NCBI GenBank assembly: GCA_003139695.1
Contig: PLJM01000017.1
Coordinates: forward strand, 212,065 to 276,064
Origin: Candidatus Dormiibacterota bacterium
Lineage (GTDB): Bacteria; Chloroflexota; Dormibacteria; Dormibacterales; Dormibacteraceae
DNA: 64,000 bases
Direction: 5' to 3'
Shown: positions 9,256 to 17,769 of the stretch, in pieces
How the letters are laid out: each line of letters opens with the position of its first letter
Numbering within the stretch: the first letter of the stretch is position 1
Program-made: the position numbers and the translations under genes
The notes under the pieces: model-generated
Seen by the model: only the letters and a program-made list of their open reading frames with translations
Database searches by the model: none
What the model was told of the DNA's origin: nothing

Positions 9256-9891
9256 TCAGCTGCGCTTGATGACGATGACCGAAATCTCGTCCGCGGCTCG
9301 GTCGATGCGGTCGGCCGAGTTCTTCAGGTGGCGGTAGATCTCCCTCGACTTCAGGATCTGGCTCATCTCCGCCTTGCTGTCGAATAGCCGGCCGACAGCC
9401 TGGTGGTATAGGCCGTCGATCCGGTTCTCCGAGCGCTTGGCTCGAACGGCATGATCTGCGGCCACTGCGGGGTGGTCGAGCAGCTCTCCGACCGCGGCGC
9501 TGATGTGCCTGGCACCTTCGGTCAGGACCTTCGCCATCTCGCTGAGTCCTGCGGGCGGGCCGATCCTGTACATCGCGAGCTCGACGGCAGTTTCATTTGC
9601 GGCGTCCAGGATGTCGTCGATCGCTCGCGAAAGACCGAACAGGTCCTCGCGATCGAATGGGGTTGCATATGTATGCAGCAGCTCATCGATCAGGATCCTC
9701 CTGGCCGCGTCACCTTCGCGCTCGATCTCCTTCAGCTGATCCACTAGCACGGTGTTATCGGCCGCCTCCGGACCGAACTTCTCCAGGACTTGTAGCGCCC
9801 TCACCGTTAGCTCGGCCTGCGTGCTCAGCAGCGAGACAAACCGCCGATCGTTCGACTTCGTCAGCGCTTTGAATGTGCGGCCGAAGCTCAT
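9256..9891 (-). CDS. DUF47-family (PhoU-like) phosphate transport accessory protein
   Basis: The 211-residue, entirely helical protein contains the repeated E-x-x-x-D and NETA-type helices of DUF47 proteins, for example KEIEREGDAARR and SRAIDDILDAANETAVEL. These are relatives of PhoU that bind metal clusters and accompany Pit-type phosphate transporters. The ATG at 9889-9891 overlaps the TGA of the pit gene (ATGA), so the pair is translationally coupled. DUF47-Pit pairs are common in bacteria, and the DUF47 protein is thought to modulate uptake. No Pho-box-like repeat was obvious upstream of the pair. Confidence 0.88.
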   Translation of the reverse strand: MSFGRTFKALTKSNDRRFVSLLSTQAELTVRALQVLEKFGPEAADNTVLVDQLKEIEREGDAARRILIDELLHTYATPFDREDLFGLSRAIDDILDAANETAVELAMYRIGPPAGLSEMAKVLTEGARHISAAVGELLDHPAVAADHAVRAKRSENRIDGLYHQAVGRLFDSKAEMSQILKSREIYRHLKNSADRIDRAADEISVIVIKRS

Positions 9892-10880
9892 TGGGCAATT
9901 CCCAACGCGCGCACGGCAAAGTGAAGCGCGGCAGCCACGACGAGGGCCATCGGCAGCGTGAGCGCCCAGCTCCCGAGCATCTCCCTGACGATTCCCCACC
10001 TAATCGATGAGGCGCGGAGGGCCGCGCCGACACCGACCAGTCCGCCATCGATGGTCTGCGTCATGCTAACCGGCGCTCCGGCGATGGCCAGAGCTCCGAC
10101 GACGCTTGCTGAGGCGAGCTGCTGCGAGAGAGCTTGCGTTGGGCGGACCTTGAGGACGCCGAGCCCGACGCGCCCAGCGACTCGCGAGCCTCCCGTGATT
10201 GCACCGACATAAAAGCAGGCGAATGCGCCAATGATAGGCGCGGCGCTGGCAAACGCGACGGCATGGCCCGCGGCCGGAAATGACATGCCGACGGCGATGA
10301 GCCCGACGGTCTTCTCCATGTCGTTGCCGCCGTATGCAAAGGCCTGGGCCGCGGCGGTGAGGAACTGAAGCCTGGAAAGCCTAAGCAGCGACGCGTGCGG
10401 GCGGGTTCCGAACACACGCCGGATGGACCCATACACGAACAGAGCCAGCAGGCCGCCGCCGAGCACCGAGATCGGCATTCCGATGAGGACCCGCGCGACG
10501 CCGGCCCAATGGATGGCGCTGCGGCCGCCGTCAATGAGCGCCCATCCGAGCATCGCCCCAACCAGGGCGAGCGTCATGCTCGTCGGAATCCCGAACCATA
10601 ACGACACAAGCACCACACACAGCGGGGACAGAGTGATCAACACATAGCCGAGAGGTCCCTGCGCTCGTAGGTCGATCACGTTGGTGCCGACCGTTTGGGC
10701 CACCGCAGTGCCCAAGACCAGAGGGCCGGCGATGGTGACCAGCAGAAGCAGGGAAGCCGCGCGCGGGCTGATGACGCGGCCCGACGTGAACGATCCCATC
10801 AAGTTGCCGCCGTCGTTGAAGCCCGACACGAGTCCGAAGAGCGATGCGGCGACCAGAGGTCCGATCGCTTCCAGATTCAA
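9888..10880 (-). CDS. pit: Low-affinity inorganic phosphate transporter, Pit family
   Basis: This 330-residue membrane protein has both PiT/PHO4 signature motifs: GFNDGGN near residue 20 in the first half and YGGNDMEKT near residue 184 in the second. About ten hydrophobic helices are visible, as expected for proton- or sodium-driven phosphate symporters. The gene is followed by its coupled DUF47 partner and lies on the same strand as the nearby ppk1 operon, so imported phosphate and polyphosphate synthesis may be linked metabolically. The 57-bp gap to the divergent carboxypeptidase gene must contain both promoters. Confidence 0.9.
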   Translation of the reverse strand: MNLEAIGPLVAASLFGLVSGFNDGGNLMGSFTSGRVISPRAASLLLLVTIAGPLVLGTAVAQTVGTNVIDLRAQGPLGYVLITLSPLCVVLVSLWFGIPTSMTLALVGAMLGWALIDGGRSAIHWAGVARVLIGMPISVLGGGLLALFVYGSIRRVFGTRPHASLLRLSRLQFLTAAAQAFAYGGNDMEKTVGLIAVGMSFPAAGHAVAFASAAPIIGAFACFYVGAITGGSRVAGRVGLGVLKVRPTQALSQQLASASVVGALAIAGAPVSMTQTIDGGLVGVGAALRASSIRWGIVREMLGSWALTLPMALVVAAALHFAVRALGIAQ

Positions 10881-10937
10881 GCTCCGAGTCTACTAGGGCC
10901 CCGCTGATCTCACGAGACTCTTCATCATGTTGGAAAT

Positions 10938-12134
10938 ATGAAGTGGAAAGTAGCCCTGTTGCTCGTCGCGGTGGTCGGCGCGGTGGGCGTCGTGAACTAC
11001 TTGAGGCCGATACCAGCGGTGGCGGCGACAAGCGCGCTTCACGCCCAGGACACGGTTCAGGGCACGGTCCCCCGGATCCCGTGGCCGAGCGACGGTTCGG
11101 GGGCGGTGGGTGCGGCTGGCCTCGGCCTCATCGCCAGCTCGGGCAATGAGCTGCCGGTGTCGGCGGCAAGCGTCACCAAGGTCATGACCGCGTTGGTGGT
11201 CCTCACCGACAAGCCACTCAAGAAAGACGAAACGGGACCGACCATCACGATGACCGACACAGACGTGCAGTCCTACCTGGCCGATGAGGCGAACAAGGAG
11301 TCGGTGGTGGCGGTGCAAACCGGTGAGCAGCTCACCGAGTTCCAGCTCCTGGAGGGCCTCCTCATCCCGTCCGCAAACAACTTCGCGCAGACGCTCGCAC
11401 GCTGGGACGCCGGTTCGATCGACACCTTCGTCGCCGCTATGAACAAGCGCGCGGCTGAGCTTCACATGGCGCAGACCACCTTCACCGACACCAGCGGGGC
11501 GTCACCAAAGACCGTGAGCACGCCCAGCGACCTGATGAAGCTTGGCATGGAGGCGATGAAGTCGGACGTGTTCGCCCAGATCGTGGGGATGGCCCAGGCG
11601 GATCTTCCAGTTGCCGGGCGGGTTTACAACGTGGACCGCGTGCTGGGCCAGAACGGGATCATCGGCATCAAGACCGGGTCGGGCCTGGCGGAAGGCGCCA
11701 ACTTTCTGTTTGCTGCTGATGCGTCAATCGACGGTCAGAACGTGACCCTGTTCGGCTGCGTCATGGGCCTCCCTACTCTCGCTCGCGCGTTCGCCGCCGC
11801 GAAAAGTCTCATCGCGTCGATGCGGTCGAACCTGCACATCCGCCGGATCATGGCCAAGAACCAGGCGGTCGCAACCTACGCCACACCCTGGGGCGGACAG
11901 TCAGACTTGCTTTCGACCGTGGACGTCGACCTTGTCGAGTGGCCCGGAATGATCGTTCGGCAGAGGCTCGACGCGCCGGCCCTCGTGGTCGACCAGCCGA
12001 TCGCGCCAGGCACCCGTGAAGGCAGCGAGCACGTGGTGCTGGGCGACTACGCCCTGGATGTTGAGCTAGTGACCGCCAGCCCGCTGTACCCTCCGGGAAG
12101 GGCCTGGCGCCTGACCCGCATCAACTTCTTATGA
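10938..12134 (+). CDS. Serine-type D-Ala-D-Ala carboxypeptidase (peptidase S11-like)
   Basis: The 398-residue protein has a signal peptide or N-terminal anchor (residues 1-20) and the three penicillin-binding motifs in order: SVTK at 78-81, SAN at 145-147 and KTG at 245-247. This makes it an S11-type D,D-carboxypeptidase of the DacA group that trims peptidoglycan stem peptides outside the membrane. The region after residue 300 forms a separate C-terminal beta domain. It is followed after 13 bp by a small conserved gene with its own good ribosome-binding site. Confidence 0.88.
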   Translation: MKWKVALLLVAVVGAVGVVNYLRPIPAVAATSALHAQDTVQGTVPRIPWPSDGSGAVGAAGLGLIASSGNELPVSAASVTKVMTALVVLTDKPLKKDETGPTITMTDTDVQSYLADEANKESVVAVQTGEQLTEFQLLEGLLIPSANNFAQTLARWDAGSIDTFVAAMNKRAAELHMAQTTFTDTSGASPKTVSTPSDLMKLGMEAMKSDVFAQIVGMAQADLPVAGRVYNVDRVLGQNGIIGIKTGSGLAEGANFLFAADASIDGQNVTLFGCVMGLPTLARAFAAAKSLIASMRSNLHIRRIMAKNQAVATYATPWGGQSDLLSTVDVDLVEWPGMIVRQRLDAPALVVDQPIAPGTREGSEHVVLGDYALDVELVTASPLYPPGRAWRLTRINFL

Positions 12135-12147
12135 AGGAGATTAGACA

Positions 12148-12561
12148 ATGGCAAAGGTGAAGGGATCCGGCACCAAGCAATCACCGTGGCAGCTGACCAC
12201 GCCGAGCGGCTCGTCCGAGTACCAGATGTACAAGGACGAATCGTTGGATCCGCCGGCGTTGGTCTGCGTCGTTGGAAAGACGGAGCTGAGATACGACCTT
12301 CGCTGCCTGGACGATCTGAACGCGATGCTCAAGAAGCACGGCGACTGGATGCCTCTGGGCAGCGCCGATGAGCAGAAACCGGCAGCTGACGGCACCGTTG
12401 AAGCTTGGGGTCGATCGCCCAAGAATCCCGTGGGTGGGTGGTACGGCCTCAAGAAAGGCTTGCGGGGAAGGTTCGGCATGTACGTGCCGCCGCTGATGGA
12501 GGCTTTGGGCCTCGCCGAGGTCGAGCACAACCCGAAGAACAACCGGATGCGAGCCATTTAG
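12148..12561 (+). CDS. Small conserved hypothetical protein
   Basis: The protein has 137 residues and is soluble, with no signal peptide. It opens with a KGSGTKQSPWQLTTP pattern and contains dense conserved-looking stretches such as EYQMYKDE, WYGLKKGLRGRFGMYVPP and HNPKNNRMRAI. I recognise this as a widespread uncharacterised family in high-GC bacteria but cannot assign a function. Translation is well supported by AAGGAGATTAGACA before ATG 12148. It lies 13 bp after the carboxypeptidase gene and is probably cotranscribed. Confidence 0.75.
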   Translation: MAKVKGSGTKQSPWQLTTPSGSSEYQMYKDESLDPPALVCVVGKTELRYDLRCLDDLNAMLKKHGDWMPLGSADEQKPAADGTVEAWGRSPKNPVGGWYGLKKGLRGRFGMYVPPLMEALGLAEVEHNPKNNRMRAI

Positions 12562-12731
12562 AGGATGGCGGCAAGGTCCTCCGAGCGACCACAAGCGCCG
12601 GCTCGCTCGTTGTCCTAGCTGGTAGGGAGTTCAAGTAGCGCTCTTGGCGCCCGCATGGGTCCAAGCAGGATCGCGACTTGTGGTCCCGTAACCACTGTCG
12701 GTAAGCCTGTTCTGAAAGGGGGGAGGCCACC

Positions 12732-14264
12732 GTGGTTGCGCGCTCGCCGGCGGCGAGGTCGGTCCGACAAGGATCCCGACGGCTCGGGGCCTGGCCAGAC
12801 GCTTTGATTGGCCTGAGCCTGCTCGTCCCCGCTACATTCGTGCCCCTTGCGGCGATGGGTGGGGGAGGCTTGCTGGTGGTGCCCAACCAGCATTTCTACA
12901 TAGTGTCGGCGGTATCGATCGTCGCGGCTCTGATCGCCGGCGCCCTGGCACTCGCAACTGTTCAGATCGGCCTCTACCGGGTCCTCTTCCTCTGCCTCGG
13001 CTTCATGTCCCTGTGCGCCATCTTCGCGGTGCATGGTCTGACGACTCCAGGAATCCTGGTCCCGAACCTCTTCAGCGAATACTCAGGGAGCGCGGTGGCC
13101 ATCTCGGCCTACCTGAGCCTGGCGATTCCAGCGCTCTTTTTCGCCGCCAGCTACGCGCCGGGCCTGGCGCGCCTCGAAAGTCGTCTCCCCTTCTGGCCTG
13201 CTGGGTGGCTTGTGCTCGCCGTGGTCATCGCGTTAGTTGTCTACGCAGGTGTTGCGATCTACCGCACCTGGCTCATCGCCGCATTGCCACTCTCGCAGCC
13301 GCCGTACAGCACTGGCCTCGCGATCCTCAGCATCGGACTTTTCTTCTTCGCCGCGCTGCGCCAGGCACGCAGCTACCGGCGCGCACGGCTCGTCAGCCAG
13401 GCTTTCCTGCTCGCGGCGTTTGTGCTGCTCGCTGACGCGGCTGCCGCTATGGTGCTGTTCAACCCCTGGACGGTTGGGTGGTGGTACTACCACCTTCTGA
13501 TGCTCGCCGCGGTTGGTCTGGCACTCAACGCGCTTCTGGTCGAACGGACTCGCGCGCAAACATTGCGGTCGGTGATCGAGACGGCGCTGGAGCTAGAGGT
13601 CTCCGTTGACGTCGAGGAGCTCGACTTCGAGGTCATCGCCGCGCTGGTGGCAGCAGTCGAGGTCAAAGATCGTGAGACCCAGGGTCACAACCGGCGCGTC
13701 GCCCAGCTCTGCGTCCAGATCGGACGGCAGCTTGGCATGTCCGCCTCCGAGCTCCGCGTCCTGGCGCGTACCGGACTCCTCCACGATGTTGGCAAGCTCG
13801 GGGTCCCGGACGCCATTCTCGAAAAGCACGGGCCGCTCACGGAATCCGAGTCCGCAGTCATGAAGACGCACCCGGAGATCGGCGTTGCGATTCTGAAGCG
13901 CGGCGGGCATTTCAAGCGCGAGCTGCTCGGCGTTCTCTACCACCACGAGCGGATGGATGGAAGTGGCTACCCGCATGGGCTGGTCTCGGACGCTATCCCC
14001 ATAGAGGCCAGGATCGTGGCAGTCGCCGATACCTATGACGTGCTTACCACCGACCGGCCGTACCGTCAGGCCTGTGGCGGCAGAGAGGCGCGGCGCGTGG
14101 TTGAGGAAGAGGCCGGTACGCATCTCGATCCGCATGTGGTGGTCGCACTGATGCGCGCGCTCGACCGCCGGGAGAACGGCACTCCGGGCAATACTGTCGG
14201 TGCGAGGGCATTGCGTCGAGTGGCTGATGAAAGAAGCCCCGTGTCGAATCACCGAACCGCCTAG
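12732..14264 (+). CDS. Membrane-anchored HD-GYP domain protein (probable c-di-GMP phosphodiesterase)
   Basis: Eight or so hydrophobic helices fill residues 20-270, followed by a linker helix and a complete HD-GYP domain. Visible elements are GHNRRV, LLHDVGKLGVPD, HPEIG, the HHERMDGSGYPHGL block that gives the family its name, and IVAVADTYDVLTTDRPYR. All metal-binding His/Asp residues are present, so cyclic di-GMP hydrolysis is likely. The membrane region resembles a 7TM-type sensor rather than a periplasmic domain. The GTG start at 12732 follows GGGGGAGG. It is the only cyclic-dinucleotide enzyme in the window; no GGDEF partner is nearby. Confidence 0.88.
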   Translation: MVARSPAARSVRQGSRRLGAWPDALIGLSLLVPATFVPLAAMGGGGLLVVPNQHFYIVSAVSIVAALIAGALALATVQIGLYRVLFLCLGFMSLCAIFAVHGLTTPGILVPNLFSEYSGSAVAISAYLSLAIPALFFAASYAPGLARLESRLPFWPAGWLVLAVVIALVVYAGVAIYRTWLIAALPLSQPPYSTGLAILSIGLFFFAALRQARSYRRARLVSQAFLLAAFVLLADAAAAMVLFNPWTVGWWYYHLLMLAAVGLALNALLVERTRAQTLRSVIETALELEVSVDVEELDFEVIAALVAAVEVKDRETQGHNRRVAQLCVQIGRQLGMSASELRVLARTGLLHDVGKLGVPDAILEKHGPLTESESAVMKTHPEIGVAILKRGGHFKRELLGVLYHHERMDGSGYPHGLVSDAIPIEARIVAVADTYDVLTTDRPYRQACGGREARRVVEEEAGTHLDPHVVVALMRALDRRENGTPGNTVGARALRRVADERSPVSNHRTA

Positions 14265-14324
14265 CGCTCCCGGTGCCGTCAGCGCGTGGCAGGGGGGTGC
14301 GCCGGGACCTGTCACGATTGAACC

Positions 14325-15155
14325 ATGAAATTCGGCGTTGCGATTTTCCCCACCGATTACTCCATCTCGATGACCGAGCTCGCGCCGGCGGCCGAGCAGC
14401 TCGGCTTCGAATCCTTGTGGGTCGCCGAGCATTCGCACATTCCCACCAGCCGGCTGTCGGCGTGGCCTGGCGGGCAGGAGCTGCCCAAGCAGTACGCGCA
14501 CACAATGGACCCGTTTATCGCCCTGACTGTCGCGGCACTGGCTTCCAAGACACTGCTCGTGGCCACCGGCATCTGCCTGGTTGTGCAGCGCGACACGATC
14601 CATACTGCGAAGCAGGTCGCCAGCCTCGACTCCATCTCGAACGGCAGGTTCCTGTTCGGCGTCGGCGCGGGTTGGAACCGCGAGGAGATGGAGGACCACG
14701 GGACCGACTTCAACACGCGTTTCCAGCTGATGCGTGAACGAGTGGAGGCGATGAAGGCGATCTGGACCCAGGACGCGGCCGAGTATCACGGGAAGCTCGT
14801 CAACTTCGGGCCGCTATGGTGCTGGCCGAAACCGGTCCAGAAACCACACCCGCCAGTCCTTCTCGGCGGCAGCGGGCCGAACGTCCTGAAAAGAGTGGTG
14901 GCCTATGCGGATGGTTGGATGCCCAACCGGGGTGCGGACCTCCCACGGATCCCCGAGCTCCAGGAGCTGGCTCGGGCGGCCGGGCGCGGCCCTCTGCCGG
15001 TCACCGTATACCCGAAGGCCGACTCAGTAGCCATCGAGCAAGCGGCTGAGGCGGGAGTCGAGCGGTGCATCTGGTATGTGCCACCCGACGGCCGCGACCA
15101 GGCGCTGCAGAAGCTCGAAGAGCTCGCGAAGCTGATCGCTAGGTTCGGCGAATAG
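14325..15155 (+). CDS. LLM-class (probably F420-dependent) oxidoreductase
   Basis: The 276-residue protein begins MKFGVAIFPTDYSISM and carries LGFESLWVAEHSH, the luciferase-like monooxygenase TIM-barrel start. ATGICLVVQRDTIHTAKQVASLD and GVGAGWNREEMEDHG follow, characteristic of F420-dependent LLM proteins of the TIGR03619 type. Cofactor preference (F420 versus FMN) is inferred from family resemblance. The substrate is unknown. The gene is preceded by a -10-like CACGAT 6 nt before ATG and ends inside a hairpin region shared with the convergent DinB-like gene. Confidence 0.82.
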   Translation: MKFGVAIFPTDYSISMTELAPAAEQLGFESLWVAEHSHIPTSRLSAWPGGQELPKQYAHTMDPFIALTVAALASKTLLVATGICLVVQRDTIHTAKQVASLDSISNGRFLFGVGAGWNREEMEDHGTDFNTRFQLMRERVEAMKAIWTQDAAEYHGKLVNFGPLWCWPKPVQKPHPPVLLGGSGPNVLKRVVAYADGWMPNRGADLPRIPELQELARAAGRGPLPVTVYPKADSVAIEQAAEAGVERCIWYVPPDGRDQALQKLEELAKLIARFGE

Positions 15156-15190
15156 CCGAACCGTTGGACCTCCCCGCTCCGCCGGGGAGG
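15142..15190. terminator. Two tandem hairpins between convergent genes
   Basis: GGTTCGGC at 15142-15149 pairs perfectly with GCCGAACC at 15155-15162 (5-nt loop) and includes the stop codon of the LLM oxidoreductase. CCTCCCCG at 15169-15176 pairs with CGGGGAGG at 15183-15190 (6-nt loop). Neither has a long T tract. Both lie in the short space between convergent stops at 15155 and 15202, so a bidirectional termination role is likely. Confidence 0.6.
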
Positions 15191-15201
15191 AAGGCCGGCC
15201 C

Positions 15202-15897
15202 TTAGGCTGGCCGGGTGGGGGCGATCAGTGCGCGAAAGTGTGCCGACCCGCGCAGCGACGCGAAGTCCTCATCCTCGGCGGCCGCAGCCTTGAGGTCCTC
15301 TCGCATCGCCAGGCTTTCGTCCAGCAGTGCGAGAGCCTCATCGCCGCGGTCCTGCCTGGCTCGAACCGCTGCCAGGTTGTATATGGCAGCCCCCAGGACG
15401 CGTGTCGGAGCCTCGGCGGCCCGCAGGTCGGACACTGTCTCCTCGGCCAGCCGGTCGCTGCGCCCCGCCTCTCCCCGCTCGAGAAATTGGTCAGCCAGGT
15501 GGATGCGCGGATGGAGGTAGCTGTTGCGAAGGATCGCTTCGCCGATGGTTTCCGCGATGTACCAGTTGAAAGGCCTGTCTCCCATGGTCTCCCACATCGC
15601 GATGATCGAGGTGAGCGCAGCCTCGGAGCGGGCTGCAGAGTCCGCGAGGGACACTCCGGCCGCGCCCACCATCTCCCCATCGTTGAGCTCGTCGATATTG
15701 CCGGGAGGGGCATTGACGGGTCGCTCTGCGGCCGCCTCAGTCAGCCCATTCCACAGGCGCTCGCGCCAATTGGCGATGTGAAACATGGTCATGCTCGGCG
15801 TCCAGCCCGAGGACGGCTCCGGCTTTCCCGTCATCTCCGCGACAAACGCCTTCTCGAGATCCCGCTGCTTCTGTAGCAAGGCAAGCACGTCCCTCAC
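15202..15897 (-). CDS. DinB-like protein with C-terminal helical repeat
   Basis: With the GTG at 15895-15897 as start, the 231-residue protein has an N-terminal DinB/YfiT-like four-helix region. MFHIANWRERLW and the later NSYLHPRIHLAD supply the His residues that would bind a metal. A C-terminal segment of about 80 residues (AAIYNLAAVRARQDRGDEAL) reads as a TPR-like helical repeat. The start is chosen because GTG overlaps the ureohydrolase stop (GTGA) and is preceded by GGAGGGCAGGAC; an ATG at 15936 would overlap that gene by 43 bp. It is the last gene of the polyamine operon. Its role there is unknown. Confidence 0.7.
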   Translation of the reverse strand: MRDVLALLQKQRDLEKAFVAEMTGKPEPSSGWTPSMTMFHIANWRERLWNGLTEAAAERPVNAPPGNIDELNDGEMVGAAGVSLADSAARSEAALTSIIAMWETMGDRPFNWYIAETIGEAILRNSYLHPRIHLADQFLERGEAGRSDRLAEETVSDLRAAEAPTRVLGAAIYNLAAVRARQDRGDEALALLDESLAMREDLKAAAAEDEDFASLRGSAHFRALIAPTRPA

Positions 15898-16904
15898 GTC
15901 CTGCCCTCCAGCAGGGTCTTGGGGATTGAATCCCATGTCCCTCCCTTGCGCCGGAAGGCAATGCCGGCCAGCATCTCGAGGACCACGCGGTTTGCGAGGA
16001 AGGCGGTGATCTCGGACGAGTCGTATGGAGGCGAGACTTCGACGACGTCGATGCCAACCACCGGAAGCTCGATCGCAATCCGCCGGACGGCATCGAGGGC
16101 CTGGCGAGCCGTGAAACCTCCAGGCTCAGGCGTGCCGGTGCCGGGGGCCATTCCCGGGTCCACTACATCGACGTCGAACGACACGAACACGCCATCGCAA
16201 TCGTCGACGGCGATCGTGAAGGCCTCCTCGAGCACCGCATCAAGTCCGCGCCGTACGACCTCGTGCATCTCGAACGAGTGCATCTGGCGCTCGGCCATCC
16301 ATTGAAGGGTTTCCGGCTCAGGCCAGTAGCCGCGGAGTCCGATCTGGATGAAGCGGTCGCCGCGGCAGGCACCCGACTCGATCAGCCGCCGCATCGGCAA
16401 CCCATGGCCGACCAGGCTGCCGAACTGGGTGTTGCCGGTGTCGGCATGCGCGTCGAAGTGGATGACCGACACGCGGCCCCATCCCTTGGCGCGCGCGACA
16501 CCGGTGACGTCGGGCCATGTGACCGTGTGATCACCGCCGAGGATCACAGGTATCGCGCCCGCTTCGGCGGCAATCCGCACCGCGTTCTCCAGGTTGTCGA
16601 GCGGCACACGGGCCTCAACGCCGGGCATCTCGATGTCTCCGGCATCGACCACCCGCAGGTCTCGCAGCGGGTCGACCCTCAGCGCCAGGTGCGGACGCGC
16701 AGAGTCGTGCGGGTTGTAGTCGGTGGTGCGGATCATCTTCGGACCGAATCGAGCGCCCGCACGGTACGAGGTCCCCGCGTCGTACGGCGTACCGATGATC
16801 ACGACGTCAGCACCTTCGAAGCTCGAGGGCTCGTCGAGGTCGCATCGCTCCACGCCCAGGAATGTCACGTCCGGCCCGTACATGCCGCCGATGCGCGGCG
16901 TCAA
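15894..16904 (-). CDS. speB: Agmatinase-like ureohydrolase
   Basis: The 336-residue protein has all manganese-binding motifs of the ureohydrolase fold: GGDH at 123-126, DAHAD at 151-155 and SFDVDVVDP with D244 and D246. These enzymes release urea from guanidino compounds such as agmatine, guanidinobutyrate or guanidine. The gene overlaps the potC-like permease stop by 4 bp (TTG start, TTGA) and is the fifth gene of a polyamine transport operon, which favours agmatine to putrescine. An in-frame ATG at 16883 is an alternative start. Other guanidino substrates cannot be excluded. Confidence 0.8.
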   Translation of the reverse strand: MTPRIGGMYGPDVTFLGVERCDLDEPSSFEGADVVIIGTPYDAGTSYRAGARFGPKMIRTTDYNPHDSARPHLALRVDPLRDLRVVDAGDIEMPGVEARVPLDNLENAVRIAAEAGAIPVILGGDHTVTWPDVTGVARAKGWGRVSVIHFDAHADTGNTQFGSLVGHGLPMRRLIESGACRGDRFIQIGLRGYWPEPETLQWMAERQMHSFEMHEVVRRGLDAVLEEAFTIAVDDCDGVFVSFDVDVVDPGMAPGTGTPEPGGFTARQALDAVRRIAIELPVVGIDVVEVSPPYDSSEITAFLANRVVLEMLAGIAFRRKGGTWDSIPKTLLEGRT

Positions 16905-17767
16905 AGGGCAGACTCTCGCGCCAGCCTTCGATTGCGCCAGCCTTGAATTGAAGCGAAGCTGATGGCGATGATGACGCCGGCCAGAAATATAAGGGAGCCG
17001 ATGACGTTGACCTGGGGCGGCACTCCCAGGCGAGTCGCCCCGTAGACCCAGAGTGGAAATGTCTGCGTATTACCGGCCACGAAGCTCGTGATCACGTAGT
17101 CGTCCAGGCATAGCGCGAATGCGAGAAGAGCCGCAGCGAGGACGCCGGGAAAGATGATCGGCAGCGTCACCAGCATGAATGTCGCCCACGGCGATGCGCC
17201 GAGGTCCTGTGCCGATTCTTCGAGCGAGTTTTCGAAGCCGACCAGGCGGGATCGCACGGTGATGGCAACGAATGGAATCGAGAACATGACCTGGGCCAAA
17301 ACGATGGTCACCGGCCCAAGAGGGACATTGCCGGCGACAAAGAGGGTGAGGAGGGCGGCGCCCATCACCACCTCTGAGGCGGCGATGTTCATGACCATGA
17401 TTGCGTCCAGAAGCGCTTTGCCCCGGAAGCTGTACCGATGGGCGGCGAGAGCGATCATCGTGCCGAGGACGGTGGAGATGAGAGCCCCAATGGTCGCAGT
17501 CACCAATGATGTAGTTACAGCCGACGTCAGCGCCGTCACGCCGAACGGGTTCTCGAACCACTTGAGCGTGAAGCCCGACCAGACGATGTTCAACCTGCCA
17601 TGGGTGTTGTTGAACCCGAACACGATCATGACGATGATGGGAGCGAACAGCCACAGGATCACAAGGTGGGCGTAAGCCGGGAGCACGAGGCCTTGGAGTC
17701 GGCGCCTCAATGTTGGGCCGGTCCTGGCGCGCGGTTGCTGTGGAACTGCCACCGCTCTAGACGCCAA
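16901..17767 (-). CDS. potC: Polyamine ABC transporter permease PotC-like
   Basis: The protein has 288 residues and six hydrophobic segments, and contains the EAA-type cytoplasmic loop of importer permeases (EESAQDLGASPWATFMLVTLPII). Family features match PotC. I place the start at TTG 17765-17767, which follows GGAGG by 6 nt, begins 3 bp after the stop of potB and is in frame; homologous sequence begins shortly after. It would form the membrane channel with the adjacent PotB-like subunit, powered by the PotA-like ATPase. Confidence 0.85.
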   Translation of the reverse strand: MASRAVAVPQQPRARTGPTLRRRLQGLVLPAYAHLVILWLFAPIIVMIVFGFNNTHGRLNIVWSGFTLKWFENPFGVTALTSAVTTSLVTATIGALISTVLGTMIALAAHRYSFRGKALLDAIMVMNIAASEVVMGAALLTLFVAGNVPLGPVTIVLAQVMFSIPFVAITVRSRLVGFENSLEESAQDLGASPWATFMLVTLPIIFPGVLAAALLAFALCLDDYVITSFVAGNTQTFPLWVYGATRLGVPPQVNVIGSLIFLAGVIIAISFASIQGWRNRRLARESAL

Positions 17768-17769
17768 GG

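Noticed and set aside
12562..12731. Possible structured RNA upstream of the HD-GYP gene
   Set aside because: I looked for a c-di-GMP riboswitch-like layout in the 170-bp gap and did not recognise one; only a GGGGGAGG ribosome-binding site is clear.
13593..14789. Open frame of 398 codons antisense to the HD-GYP and LLM genes
   Set aside because: It spans two genuine genes on the other strand and the intergenic gap, with no motif or ribosome-binding site. It is a shadow of GC-rich codon use.
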